Shown piece after piece: positions 1-5,748 of a DNA stretch of 20,361 nucleotides (the stretch's first letter is position 1; each line of letters opens with the position of its first letter). The notes under the pieces were generated by a model. The model did not search any database, was not told where the DNA came from, and saw only the letters and a list, made by a program, of their open reading frames with translations. Source of the stretch: a virus; the IMG/VR virus record IMGVR_UViG_3300030060_004154, positions 1 through 20,361 of that record; one strand, written 5' to 3'. The position numbers and the translations under genes are program-made.

Positions 1-982
1 CATTAGATTTTCCTGATCTCACTCTTTCGAAGATTTTATCCCGTTGGTCCTTTTTGTGATGACCGTAGACCTGACAACTCTTTCGGTTCGTATGTTCCCA
101 TAATAAATGTGCGAACCTTGTAGCTATCTTCACTGAGGTACAGTACACCGCAATGAATTTACGGTCCTCAAATTGATTGAGGGATTTTGCAACGGCAACC
201 AACCAAGCATCGTACTCTGCCCGATGCATGACCCTGTCCAGTTCCATTTTATTGTAATCACCTTTTCCGGTGATAGTCACTTCATCGAGATTTAATTGAA
301 GCTCCGAGTTAAGGCCAACCAACGGTGCGAGATAGCCTTGCTCGACCCCCTGCTTTACATGATACTGAAAACTATTTCTATCAAACCAGTGACGATTACT
401 GTCGCTGTTACTGCCAATATCATCAGGGCTTCCACTGCGAATATTTCCATCTTTTTTCTCCAAGCAAATTGGTCCGTTATCCATACGCCACGGAGTAGCT
501 GTAAAGGCTACCCGTTGTGCTTCCGGATAAAGTTTAAAAATTTTTTCGTATTGGCTTTTGCCTGACGGGGTCATCGGTACTCGATGGGCCTCATCGACAA
601 TGATAACGTCTGGTGAGGGTATGGGATACTGGTGGACGGTCTTACGATATGCATAATTCTCAACTGTCTGGATGGTACCAAATAGGACTGCCTCTTCAAA
701 GTCCCAACGCCCTACTGGCCGCAACCCTGAGCACACGACACCGGAACGGCAAGCAAACTTAAAATGCTTTTCCCATGTCGCGTGGTTTTGCTCAGTGAGT
801 TTTAGATTGTGGGTCAGTACCCAAACTCTTTTCTTATATGTTGATACAAGTTTGGCAGCTACATCACAAATGACAACTGACTTTCCAGTGCCAGTTGCCA
901 TCGTAATACACGGGTTATACCCTTGCTTGAGGTCTTCGATACAGGCTCGTGTCGCTTCAAGCTGATACTCTCTAAGCCTCAT
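1..982 (-). CDS. SF2 DEAH-box DNA helicase (3' end beyond window)
   Basis: The first 327 residues of a superfamily 2 helicase/translocase of the type III restriction subunit-like (ResIII/DEAD) group; the C-terminus lies beyond base 1. Seen: an N-terminal LREYQ (Q-motif-like), Walker A ATGTGKS at residues 29-35, Walker B DEAH at 130-133, motif III TATP at 161-164, and the start of the second RecA-like domain around 'FIAVYCTSV'. The stretch 'GVEQGYLAPL' is typical of phage and restriction-type SF2 helicases. The likely role is ATP-driven unwinding during phage replication or recombination, in the cytoplasm. The start ATG overlaps the TGA of the upstream 64-aa gene (ATGA), so translation is probably coupled. 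It is the distal gene of the unit led by the promoter at 1847-1875. The family is clear; the exact role is inferred. Confidence 0.9.
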   Translation of the reverse strand, partial: MRLREYQLEATRACIEDLKQGYNPCITMATGTGKSVVICDVAAKLVSTYKKRVWVLTHNLKLTEQNHATWEKHFKFACRSGVVCSGLRPVGRWDFEEAVLFGTIQTVENYAYRKTVHQYPIPSPDVIIVDEAHRVPMTPSGKSQYEKIFKLYPEAQRVAFTATPWRMDNGPICLEKKDGNIRSGSPDDIGSNSDSNRHWFDRNSFQYHVKQGVEQGYLAPLVGLNSELQLNLDEVTITGKGDYNKMELDRVMHRAEYDAWLVAVAKSLNQFEDRKFIAVYCTSVKIATRFAHLLWEHTNRKSCQVYGHHKKDQRDKIFERVRSGKSN

Positions 983-1173
983 TCGGTTGGACCATCTCTG
1001 AGAGATGGTATTGGTTTTACAGGTGGTGGGTTCTTGAACTCCTGACGGAGTTGTCGGGCAAGCTCCAATACTTGCCCTCGCGCACTAACAGGTACGACCA
1101 CTTCTACTCTACAAAGACCCTTATCTTTTGAAGTGGCCCTGTAATTTGAATTGTAACCAGATTGCTTTTCCAT
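979..1173 (-). CDS. Small protein, possible ribbon-helix-helix fold
   Basis: A 64-residue protein directly upstream of the helicase, with a 4-bp ATGA overlap. The centre reads as a short beta-strand (CRVEVVVPV, about residues 21-29) followed by an amphipathic helix (ARGQVLELARQLRQEF), the order expected of the strand and first helix of an Arc/MetJ-type ribbon-helix-helix protein. The proline-rich tail (PPPVKPIP) looks disordered. An RHH protein would act as a DNA-binding dimer, but the second helix is not obvious, so the fold is only a suggestion. Shine-Dalgarno AAGGGA lies upstream of the ATG. The gene belongs to the operon started by the promoter at 1847-1875. Confidence 0.6.
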   Translation of the reverse strand: MEKQSGYNSNYRATSKDKGLCRVEVVVPVSARGQVLELARQLRQEFKNPPPVKPIPSLRDGPTE

Positions 1174-1174
1174 T

Positions 1175-1495
1175 TTAGAAATCCCTTTTTGCTAATTGAT
1201 ACCAAAGAGCCTTACCGTAATCTTCACCCAATCGTCCTTCCAATGCATCGTGAAAATTGTTGGAAGACTCATGCTTGTTCAGTGCATGAAACGCACTCAA
1301 TTCTTCAACGAGATTATAATCATCCCTGACAAAAAACCTCATAGCCTCGGCAATAAGATAATCCATAACCTCATGGCGAGGAATTTTGTAAGCTGCACAA
1401 AAATCATGGATGATTGGAAGAAGGTTGGGGCTGATGTCGTTGAAGACATCAGCCTGAACAGTCACTGCCGAGGTAACTTTTGCAGACTTGCTCAT
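1175..1495 (-). CDS. Hypothetical phage protein, 106 aa
   Basis: Not recognised. Seen: 106 residues, predicted by eye to be mostly helical after a Ser/Thr/Val-rich N-terminus; acidic in the middle ('VRDDYNLVEEL'); no metal-binding or NTP-binding motif; no membrane segment. It starts with ATG after GGGAG, and the A of its ATG is shared with the TAA stop of the upstream 104-aa gene (TAATG). It is one base away from the next gene. The tight coupling says it is expressed with the helicase unit; nothing more can be said about function. Confidence 0.65.
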   Translation of the reverse strand: MSKSAKVTSAVTVQADVFNDISPNLLPIIHDFCAAYKIPRHEVMDYLIAEAMRFFVRDDYNLVEELSAFHALNKHESSNNFHDALEGRLGEDYGKALWYQLAKRDF

Positions 1496-1809
1496 TACGC
1501 AACTCCCTTCAAGTAATGAGTTGCCAACGCTGACTCAGGCCTTACAGAAATCGTCGTGACAGGCTTTTCAGTTGTGTGAGCCTGAAGAAACTGGCGCGAG
1601 ACTTTTGCTTTGAGAGCTGCAATGTCAACGTTCTTACGATTGTGCGTGCGAACCTGAATGGTGCAACCGTGGCCTGCGATGTCAATGTTTTCACCGCGAG
1701 ACTTGAACTCTGCATGGAGTTCTTTCTTGCGTGCGTTAAGAGCTTTGAGTTGACCTTCGATGGCGAGTAACTCATCGGCGGCTGTGTAAAGATCAAATAA
1801 AGTTTCCAT
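1495..1809 (-). CDS. Hypothetical protein with N-terminal coiled coil, 104 aa
   Basis: First gene of the unit controlled by the promoter at 1847-1875. Residues 5-40 form a charged amphipathic helix with leucine/alanine heptad character ('ADELLAIEGQLKALNARKKEL'), followed by a short beta-rich piece ('GCTIQVRTHNRKNVDI') and a second helix. This architecture is common in small phage proteins of unknown role. Start chosen at the ATG at 1809, preceded by CGGAG within the conserved leader box. The family is not recognised and no catalytic residues are evident. An overlapping frame (1542-1844) reads basic and low-quality and is taken as a shadow. Confidence 0.65.
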   Translation of the reverse strand: METLFDLYTAADELLAIEGQLKALNARKKELHAEFKSRGENIDIAGHGCTIQVRTHNRKNVDIAALKAKVSRQFLQAHTTEKPVTTISVRPESALATHYLKGVA

Positions 1810-1846
1810 GTCGTTATCTCCGTTTTAAGTTCTAAGTTATACAAGT

Positions 1847-1875
1847 GTTATACCACCTACTCCGGAAATGGTCAA
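1847..1875 (-). promoter_or_regulatory. Sigma70-type promoter A with CCGG operator half-site
   Basis: On the minus strand: -35 TTGACC (1870-1875), 17-bp spacer ATTTCCGGAGTAGGTGG, -10 TATAAC (1847-1852). The spacer contains TCCGGAGTA, the right half of the palindrome seen complete at promoter B. Downstream comes a variant of the leader box, with AACTTA repeated before AAAACGGAG, ending in the Shine-Dalgarno of the 104-aa gene. The -35 begins three bases after the stop of the 76-aa gene, so it is a distinct promoter inserted between two genes on the same strand. Confidence 0.8.
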
Positions 1876-1878
1876 CAA

Positions 1879-2109
1879 TCAATATTCTTTTTTGTGACCG
1901 AGCTTCTCGTTTTCTATGTAACCCGTGTAATATTCATCTACTTCAAAGTTGGTCATATTAGCTCGGAGCACTTTGACAAATTTACCGTTTACCCACTTAT
2001 TGTAATGTGGGTTGAAAGGTCTGTCGTAGTAGCTATCGGCGCTGCCTCTATCGAAGGGTGATCCGTAGCCTCTTACTTGGTTCCAAGTTTTAGAAGAAAA
2101 ATCACTCAT
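1879..2109 (-). CDS. Conserved small phage protein with GSPFDRGSAD motif
   Basis: A 76-residue protein with the motif GSPFDRGSADSYYDRP at residues 16-31 followed by NPHY. I recall this signature from a widespread family of small phage and prophage proteins, usually annotated as hypothetical. The C-terminal half is acidic and tyrosine-rich ('EVDEYYTGYIENE'). The function is unknown. The start ATG overlaps the TGA of the upstream 76-aa gene by ATGA, with AGAGG as Shine-Dalgarno. It is the second gene of the unit led by promoter B. Confidence 0.75.
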   Translation of the reverse strand: MSDFSSKTWNQVRGYGSPFDRGSADSYYDRPFNPHYNKWVNGKFVKVLRANMTNFEVDEYYTGYIENEKLGHKKEY

Positions 2110-2336
2110 ATCGCAAACCTCTTGATTTGATTAAACCGAGCAGTAGGTAGCTTGGCCCGATTGCCCATTGTGTCACAAACGTAGGTCCATTTTCTACTGA
2201 CCTTCGCCCAAACGATTCGGTGACCGCAACCAACACGAGGTAGCTCATCCTGTAAGTAGACAGTAATCTTGATTGCATCTTTCAAAGCCTTTGGTGGTTT
2301 TTTGCTGAAAGGGTGTTTTGGCATTTTAAATTTCAT
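2106..2336 (-). CDS. Small basic hypothetical protein, 76 aa
   Basis: Start placed at the ATG at 2336, not at a further upstream start in frame, because the conserved leader box with CGGAG sits 6-7 bases before it and the upstream extension would run through promoter B. The 76-residue product begins very basic and proline-rich ('KFKMPKHPFSKKPPKALKD') and continues as alternating hydrophobic stretches that look like beta-strands ('KITVYLQDEL', 'HRIVWAKV', 'WTYVCD'), suggesting a small beta-barrel, possibly nucleic-acid binding. That reading is inference; no family is recognised. It overlaps the next gene by 4 bp. Confidence 0.65.
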   Translation of the reverse strand: MKFKMPKHPFSKKPPKALKDAIKITVYLQDELPRVGCGHRIVWAKVSRKWTYVCDTMGNRAKLPTARFNQIKRFAI

Positions 2337-2364
2337 GTCAGTTCTCCGTTTTAAGTTATCCCTT

Positions 2365-2393
2365 ATTGTACCACTACTCCGGAGTAGTGTCAA
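2365..2393 (-). promoter_or_regulatory. Sigma70-type promoter B with full 18-bp palindromic operator
   Basis: On the minus strand: -35 TTGACA (2388-2393), 17-bp spacer, -10 TACAAT (2365-2370). The spacer is filled by the perfect palindrome CACTACTCCGGAGTAGTG (2372-2389), which overlaps the last two bases of the -35. A protein bound here would be positioned to block or modulate RNA polymerase. The leader box ATAACTTAAAACGGAG follows. The -35 and palindrome lie inside the last codons and stop (TAG) of the upstream 98-aa gene. Confidence 0.85.
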
Positions 2394-2670
2394 ACAAATT
2401 AACAACTTTTAACTGAGCAACCTGACGATTCGATCCCAGACTTCTGACTGTCCGGATGCATCCGTCGATGGTGTAGTCACCATTCAAAAAATTTTTGACG
2501 GTCTGAATCAGATCACCTTTTGTGCCGATCATCAACTCTTGAACGATGGAGTCGAGGGGCATCCCCAACTCCAATGCCTCAGCCCGTGCCTCAGCAACCG
2601 TGTCAAACCAAGGGGTCTCTTTTGACTCATACCCCCACTCTCCATTTAAGATTACCCGATACATTCTCAT
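2374..2670 (-). CDS. Hypothetical protein, 98 aa; 3' end carries promoter B
   Basis: Start set at the ATG at 2670, which overlaps the TGA of the SprT-like gene (ATGA). The longer in-frame reading would run through the end of that gene. The product starts 'MRMYRVILNGEWGYESKETPWF' and has an 'AEARAEAL' helix; it looks like a small mixed alpha/beta protein. No family is recognised. Its last codons (TTT GAC ACT ACT CCG GAG TAG) double as the -35 and operator palindrome of the next transcription unit, so the C-terminal residues DTTPE are dictated by a regulatory site. Confidence 0.65.
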   Translation of the reverse strand: MRMYRVILNGEWGYESKETPWFDTVAEARAEALELGMPLDSIVQELMIGTKGDLIQTVKNFLNGDYTIDGCIRTVRSLGSNRQVAQLKVVNLFDTTPE

Positions 2671-3164
2671 GCTGCTAACCTCGCTTTGTTTGTGTTGACC
2701 AATTCTCTTCGCAAAATCCGGTAAATCTTTTGCCAACCGTGACCGTGTGGTGTGTTGTCAATGTCACGCAACCACCGTGTGTAAATAAAATAATTGAAAT
2801 GGATCAGATGAGCCACCTCGTGGGCAACCAATGCCATCAAAGCATCTTCCGAAGTCTCAAACTCCATTGCTCCAATGACAGGATCATTTTTGATCCGAGC
2901 GTACTCATCGAAAAATGTGTTACCCTTACGAAACTGAGCGACATCGATGCACACATAGTTTTTACCGCCATAGGATCGCTGACCCCTACATTTGATTTTG
3001 AGGTACAACTTATCCCAGACATCAGCCATAGTAAGACGCTTCGAATTTGGCCCAGTGATTTCCCACTTGGCTTTAACGATTTCCTTGATACATTTTTTGG
3101 TAAGGCGTTTCACCAAGTCGCGTTCCGCAGTGGTGACGTTCTTGGACTTTTTTATCAATCCCAT
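2667..3164 (-). CDS. SprT-like zinc metalloprotease domain protein
   Basis: A 165-residue protein with the zinc metalloprotease signature HEVAH at residues 115-119 and a third histidine candidate in PHGHGW (140 or 142) about 20 residues later, followed by 'KIYRILRREL'. This order (HExxH, then H near a G-W/F) is the SprT/Spartan-like peptidase core. It lacks an obvious C-terminal zinc ribbon. Cellular Spartan proteins cut DNA-protein crosslinks; whether the phage protein clears proteins from DNA or attacks a host target is unknown. It is the first gene after promoter C; the ATG follows CGGAG. The N-terminus is basic, which would suit DNA association. Confidence 0.75.
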   Translation of the reverse strand: MGLIKKSKNVTTAERDLVKRLTKKCIKEIVKAKWEITGPNSKRLTMADVWDKLYLKIKCRGQRSYGGKNYVCIDVAQFRKGNTFFDEYARIKNDPVIGAMEFETSEDALMALVAHEVAHLIHFNYFIYTRWLRDIDNTPHGHGWQKIYRILRRELVNTNKARLAA

Positions 3165-3205
3165 ATTGGGTCTCCGTTACAGTTTTAAGTTATCGTTATT
3201 TTCAC

Positions 3206-3234
3206 AGTATAACATTTTCCGGAGTAGATGTCAA
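3206..3234 (-). promoter_or_regulatory. Sigma70-type promoter C with CCGG operator half-site
   Basis: On the minus strand: -35 TTGACA (3229-3234), 17-bp spacer TCTACTCCGGAAAATGT, -10 TATACT (3206-3211). The spacer keeps the left half TACTCCGGA of the palindrome. The downstream leader reads ATAACTTAAAAC, then an extra CTGTAA-type insertion, then CGGAG before the ATG of the SprT-like gene. It points leftward and is back-to-back with the candidate rightward promoter at 3252. Confidence 0.83.
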
Positions 3235-3251
3235 ATCGGGAAAAATAGGTG

Positions 3252-3281
3252 TTGACAAAAAATATTATTTGTTTCTATTTT
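3252..3281 (+). promoter_or_regulatory. Candidate rightward promoter for the replication operon
   Basis: A consensus -35 TTGACA at 3252-3257 is followed, with an 18-bp AT-rich spacer, by TATTTT at 3276-3281 as a mediocre -10. It lies between the divergent minus-strand promoter C and the first plus-strand gene, where a promoter for the 3410-8347 operon must lie. It has no CCGG palindrome, so it would escape the control of the four leftward promoters. The -10 is weak; the start site could be elsewhere. Confidence 0.45.
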
Positions 3282-3290
3282 TAGTCTCCA

Positions 3291-3402
3291 TCTCAGTACT
3301 CCAGAGCTTGGTCCGACGAGTTCTGGGGTACAAGATGGTTTCATTTTAATTCCAAATACTCCCCAGAAGGTGCAACTTTTGGGGAACCTTTTATAACTGA
3401 GA
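3291..3402 (+). ncRNA. Structured 5' leader RNA, two hairpins with alternative pairing
   Basis: Hairpin 1: 3296-3310 pairs with 3317-3331 across a 6-nt loop GTCCGA (15 pairs, three of them G-U). Hairpin 2: 3360-3369 pairs with 3376-3385 across loop GTGCAA (10 pairs, one G-U), followed by CCTTTTAT. The 3' arm of hairpin 1 (TTCTGGGG, 3321-3328) is also exactly complementary to the 5' arm of hairpin 2 (CCCCAGAA, 3361-3368), so the two states exclude each other. TCTCAGT (3291-3297) and ACTGAGA (3396-3402) can close the whole element, and the latter includes the only GAG near the 3410 start codon. It could be an attenuator, a translational switch, an RNase III processing site or part of an origin. 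No known riboswitch class was recognised. Confidence 0.55.
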
Positions 3403-3409
3403 ACGAATA

Positions 3410-3595
3410 ATGAATAATATGTACGGAACAATTTTTATAGCTTTGGTGTTGGTACTCGTATACCTAACCGTGCATTCCTATTTTTTTTCTGAGGATGTGG
3501 ACTTCAATTTTAAGGAGTTCAAACATTATTGCTACATGGTTCAGCAAGGAGCGTGGCCCGACTACAAACGGCTAGGCGCGAAGTGTACGCCATGA
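3410..3595 (+). CDS. Small single-pass membrane protein, 61 aa
   Basis: First gene of the rightward operon. Residues 7-27 (from 'TIFIALVLVLVYLTVHSYFF') form one clear transmembrane helix, followed by an acidic then mixed cytoplasmic or periplasmic tail ending 'YKRLGAKCTP'. No family is recognised. The Shine-Dalgarno is poor (only ACTGAG, which may be paired in the leader RNA), consistent with controlled translation. Its TGA overlaps the polymerase ATG by ATGA, so translating this peptide probably feeds ribosomes to the polymerase gene. It could be a membrane anchor for replication or an early host-takeover peptide; that is speculation. Confidence 0.6.
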   Translation: MNNMYGTIFIALVLVLVYLTVHSYFFSEDVDFNFKEFKHYCYMVQQGAWPDYKRLGAKCTP

Positions 3596-5412
3596 GCACT
3601 TGGGTATTTGATGTTGAGGTCTATCCTAACTGCACGTTATTTCTAGCTAAGTGTATTGAGACAAACGAACGGCAGTCGATCTGGCATAGCGAGTCTGGAT
3701 CAGCTACTCGGTTGCGTGTATTCGTCGGTGACAAAGATAAAACATTTGTAGGTTTCAATAGCTATCACTATGACAGTGTTATTGTCTCTGCTTGGTGTAA
3801 AGGTTTAGACACCGAGACGATCAAACGAATTAGTGATGCAATTATCGTTGAGGGTATTTCCTCGTTCCAAATCAAAACCGAACATAAACTGAACGATGTT
3901 TTACACGATCACATTGATTTGATTGAAGTCGCACCAAGTTTTGTCGGGCTGAAAGCCTATGGAGCACGAATGAATATGCCGATGCTCCAAGATCTACCGT
4001 ATGATCCCAATGCAGATTTAGACGATGACCAACAAAATATTTTGGAGTCGTATTGCCTTAATGACATAGCAACGACTGAGCAGTTATTTAAACGACTCGA
4101 ACCGGAGCTGGAACTTCGACTGCAAATGTCGAAGCAATATGGCATCGACCTCCGAAGCAAGTCAGATAGTCAGATGGCTGAACAAGCATTTAAAAAAACG
4201 TTGAAGTTGAAATCTTATGAAGTGCCAATCCCAAACTCAATTACCTACGATCCACCGGACTATCTTAAAATGGACTTTGCAGGTACCCAATCTGTTTTAG
4301 AAGACATTGCCGATATGAAATTTTATGTCGATAAAAAATCCGGTCATATCAAAATGCCTGACAGTTTGGATAAATTAGAAGTCTATACACGGACAGGAAG
4401 TTATAAGTTAGGAATCGGGGGATTGCATTCGACGCATGATAAACGGGTCACTCACCTTGCACGCGACGAATTAATCTACGAGATTGATGCTGCTAGTTTT
4501 TATCCAACAATTATCCTTAATGGTAATCTCTCACCATCGCATATCGGGGATCAATTCATAAACGAGTATCGTCGTATCTATGATGAACGTATCCAAGCAA
4601 AAAGTAAGGGCGATAAGGTTACGGCAGACACTTTAAAAATTAGTTTGAACGGTACCTTCGGTAAGTTAGCTAGTCCTCATAGTATTCTGTATGCTCCGGA
4701 CCTTATGTTAGCTGTTACAATGACAGGGCAATTCACCTTATTGATGCTTATCGAAATGTTGGAGCGCGAGGGTGTCACCGTGCTATCTGCAAACACTGAT
4801 GGTATTGTAATTCGTGTTGCAGACTATAATGAACAAAGCGTCCGGTGGTGCGTCCAAGAATTTGAAGAGTTAAGTGGTTTTACTTTCGAATATACACCAT
4901 ACGAAAAAATTGCGTTCAAAGATGTCAACAACTACATCGCAGTTAAAAAAGACAAAACAGTTAAGGCGAAAGGCATTTACGCTCCGGTGTCATTGCGGAA
5001 AAATCCAACTGCCCCAGTGTGTGCATATGCCGTGGGTCAGTGGCTTGCCCGTGGCACGAGCTTTGAGCGAACCATTGAAAGGGCTTCATTTGATATGTTC
5101 ATCACTGCCAGAAACGTAGCTGGTGGTGGAGTACAAGGCGGTAAATATCTGGGCAAGGTTGTCCGGTGGTATCAGTCAAACAAAACGACAGACCCGATTC
5201 TGTACGCAAAAAATAATAATAAAGTTCCAAAGTCAGACGGAGCACAAGCCTGTATGCACGTTGTTCCGAGTGATTGGTCAGAAAAGCCTGACGATTTGGA
5301 TACACAGTGGTACATCAACGAATGCATCGACATAGCACATAATATCGGTGCCGAGCACTTTCTTGATGTAACAGAAATTTTCATGGCAAATTTTGGAGTT
5401 AGAAATGGCTAA
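3592..5412 (+). CDS. Family B DNA polymerase with 3'-5' exonuclease
   Basis: A 606-residue replicative polymerase. Proofreading domain: Exo I DVE (D7, E9), Exo II GFNSYHYD (N56, D61), Exo III YCLND (Y154, D158), all intact. Polymerase motifs: A DAASFYPTI (D299), B KISLNGTFGK (K349, N353), C SANTDGI (D403). Motif C has NTDG where many family B enzymes have DTDS; the second aspartate, the metal ligand in RB69-type enzymes, is kept. At about 600 residues it is much shorter than T4-type enzymes. It acts in the cytoplasm at the phage fork. Start chosen at the ATG overlapping the previous stop, because an upstream in-frame extension would lie wholly within the 61-aa gene in another frame. It overlaps the next gene by 8 bp. 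Confidence 0.93.
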   Translation: MSTWVFDVEVYPNCTLFLAKCIETNERQSIWHSESGSATRLRVFVGDKDKTFVGFNSYHYDSVIVSAWCKGLDTETIKRISDAIIVEGISSFQIKTEHKLNDVLHDHIDLIEVAPSFVGLKAYGARMNMPMLQDLPYDPNADLDDDQQNILESYCLNDIATTEQLFKRLEPELELRLQMSKQYGIDLRSKSDSQMAEQAFKKTLKLKSYEVPIPNSITYDPPDYLKMDFAGTQSVLEDIADMKFYVDKKSGHIKMPDSLDKLEVYTRTGSYKLGIGGLHSTHDKRVTHLARDELIYEIDAASFYPTIILNGNLSPSHIGDQFINEYRRIYDERIQAKSKGDKVTADTLKISLNGTFGKLASPHSILYAPDLMLAVTMTGQFTLLMLIEMLEREGVTVLSANTDGIVIRVADYNEQSVRWCVQEFEELSGFTFEYTPYEKIAFKDVNNYIAVKKDKTVKAKGIYAPVSLRKNPTAPVCAYAVGQWLARGTSFERTIERASFDMFITARNVAGGGVQGGKYLGKVVRWYQSNKTTDPILYAKNNNKVPKSDGAQACMHVVPSDWSEKPDDLDTQWYINECIDIAHNIGAEHFLDVTEIFMANFGVRNG

Positions 5413-5719
5413 AGTTTATATTGTCCAAGCTCACAATAATAAAGATATGTCGGATGCCAAACGACACGGGGAACTACACGTTTTATACCCGAACCACATA
5501 CATCGACCATACGACACTGATTACCTGACAGGCGTTGCTCATACGCAACTAAGGGATTTTTGTGAGGATGATTTTTTACTGCTACTCGGTGATCCCGCTA
5601 TATGTGGGATGGTAACCAAAGTGGCATCCGAGTATTCCCCAGTGGTACGGATGCTTAGTTGGAATCGGATCAAACAAGAGTATCACGAGGTAGCATGGGA
5701 TTTTGCAGATGCGGATTGA
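5405..5719 (+). CDS. Conserved hypothetical phage protein, 104 aa
   Basis: Start set at the ATG at 5405, eight bases before the end of the polymerase gene, with GGAG seven bases upstream. The product begins 'MAKVYIVQAHNNKDMSDAKRHGELHVL', which resembles small proteins found next to polymerases in other phages, but I cannot name a family. It contains 'DFLLLLGDPAICGMV', reminiscent of a hydrophobic strand plus turn, and ends in an acidic tail. No catalytic motif is seen. Its location between polymerase and recombination ATPase implies a role in replication, by context only. Confidence 0.7.
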   Translation: MAKVYIVQAHNNKDMSDAKRHGELHVLYPNHIHRPYDTDYLTGVAHTQLRDFCEDDFLLLLGDPAICGMVTKVASEYSPVVRMLSWNRIKQEYHEVAWDFADAD

Positions 5720-5748
5720 CAACCGCTAATTTCATAAAGGAGAAAAAA

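Noticed and set aside
296-965. Two plus-strand open frames opposite the helicase
   Set aside because: The minus strand encodes a continuous helicase with Walker A, DEAH and TATP in frame; these are shadows.
2730-3188. 152-codon plus-strand open frame opposite the SprT-like gene
   Set aside because: The minus-strand frame has HExxH, a good Shine-Dalgarno and promoter C; this frame has none of these.
3396-3402. CTGAGA in the leader, as in the TPP riboswitch core
   Set aside because: The other conserved TPP blocks and their spacing are absent; the match is six bases and is explained as the partner of TCTCAGT.
3231-3431. Minus-strand 66-codon frame across the control region
   Set aside because: It would overlap promoter C's -35 and the leader hairpins, has no recognisable start signal, and its composition is unlike the neighbouring genes.
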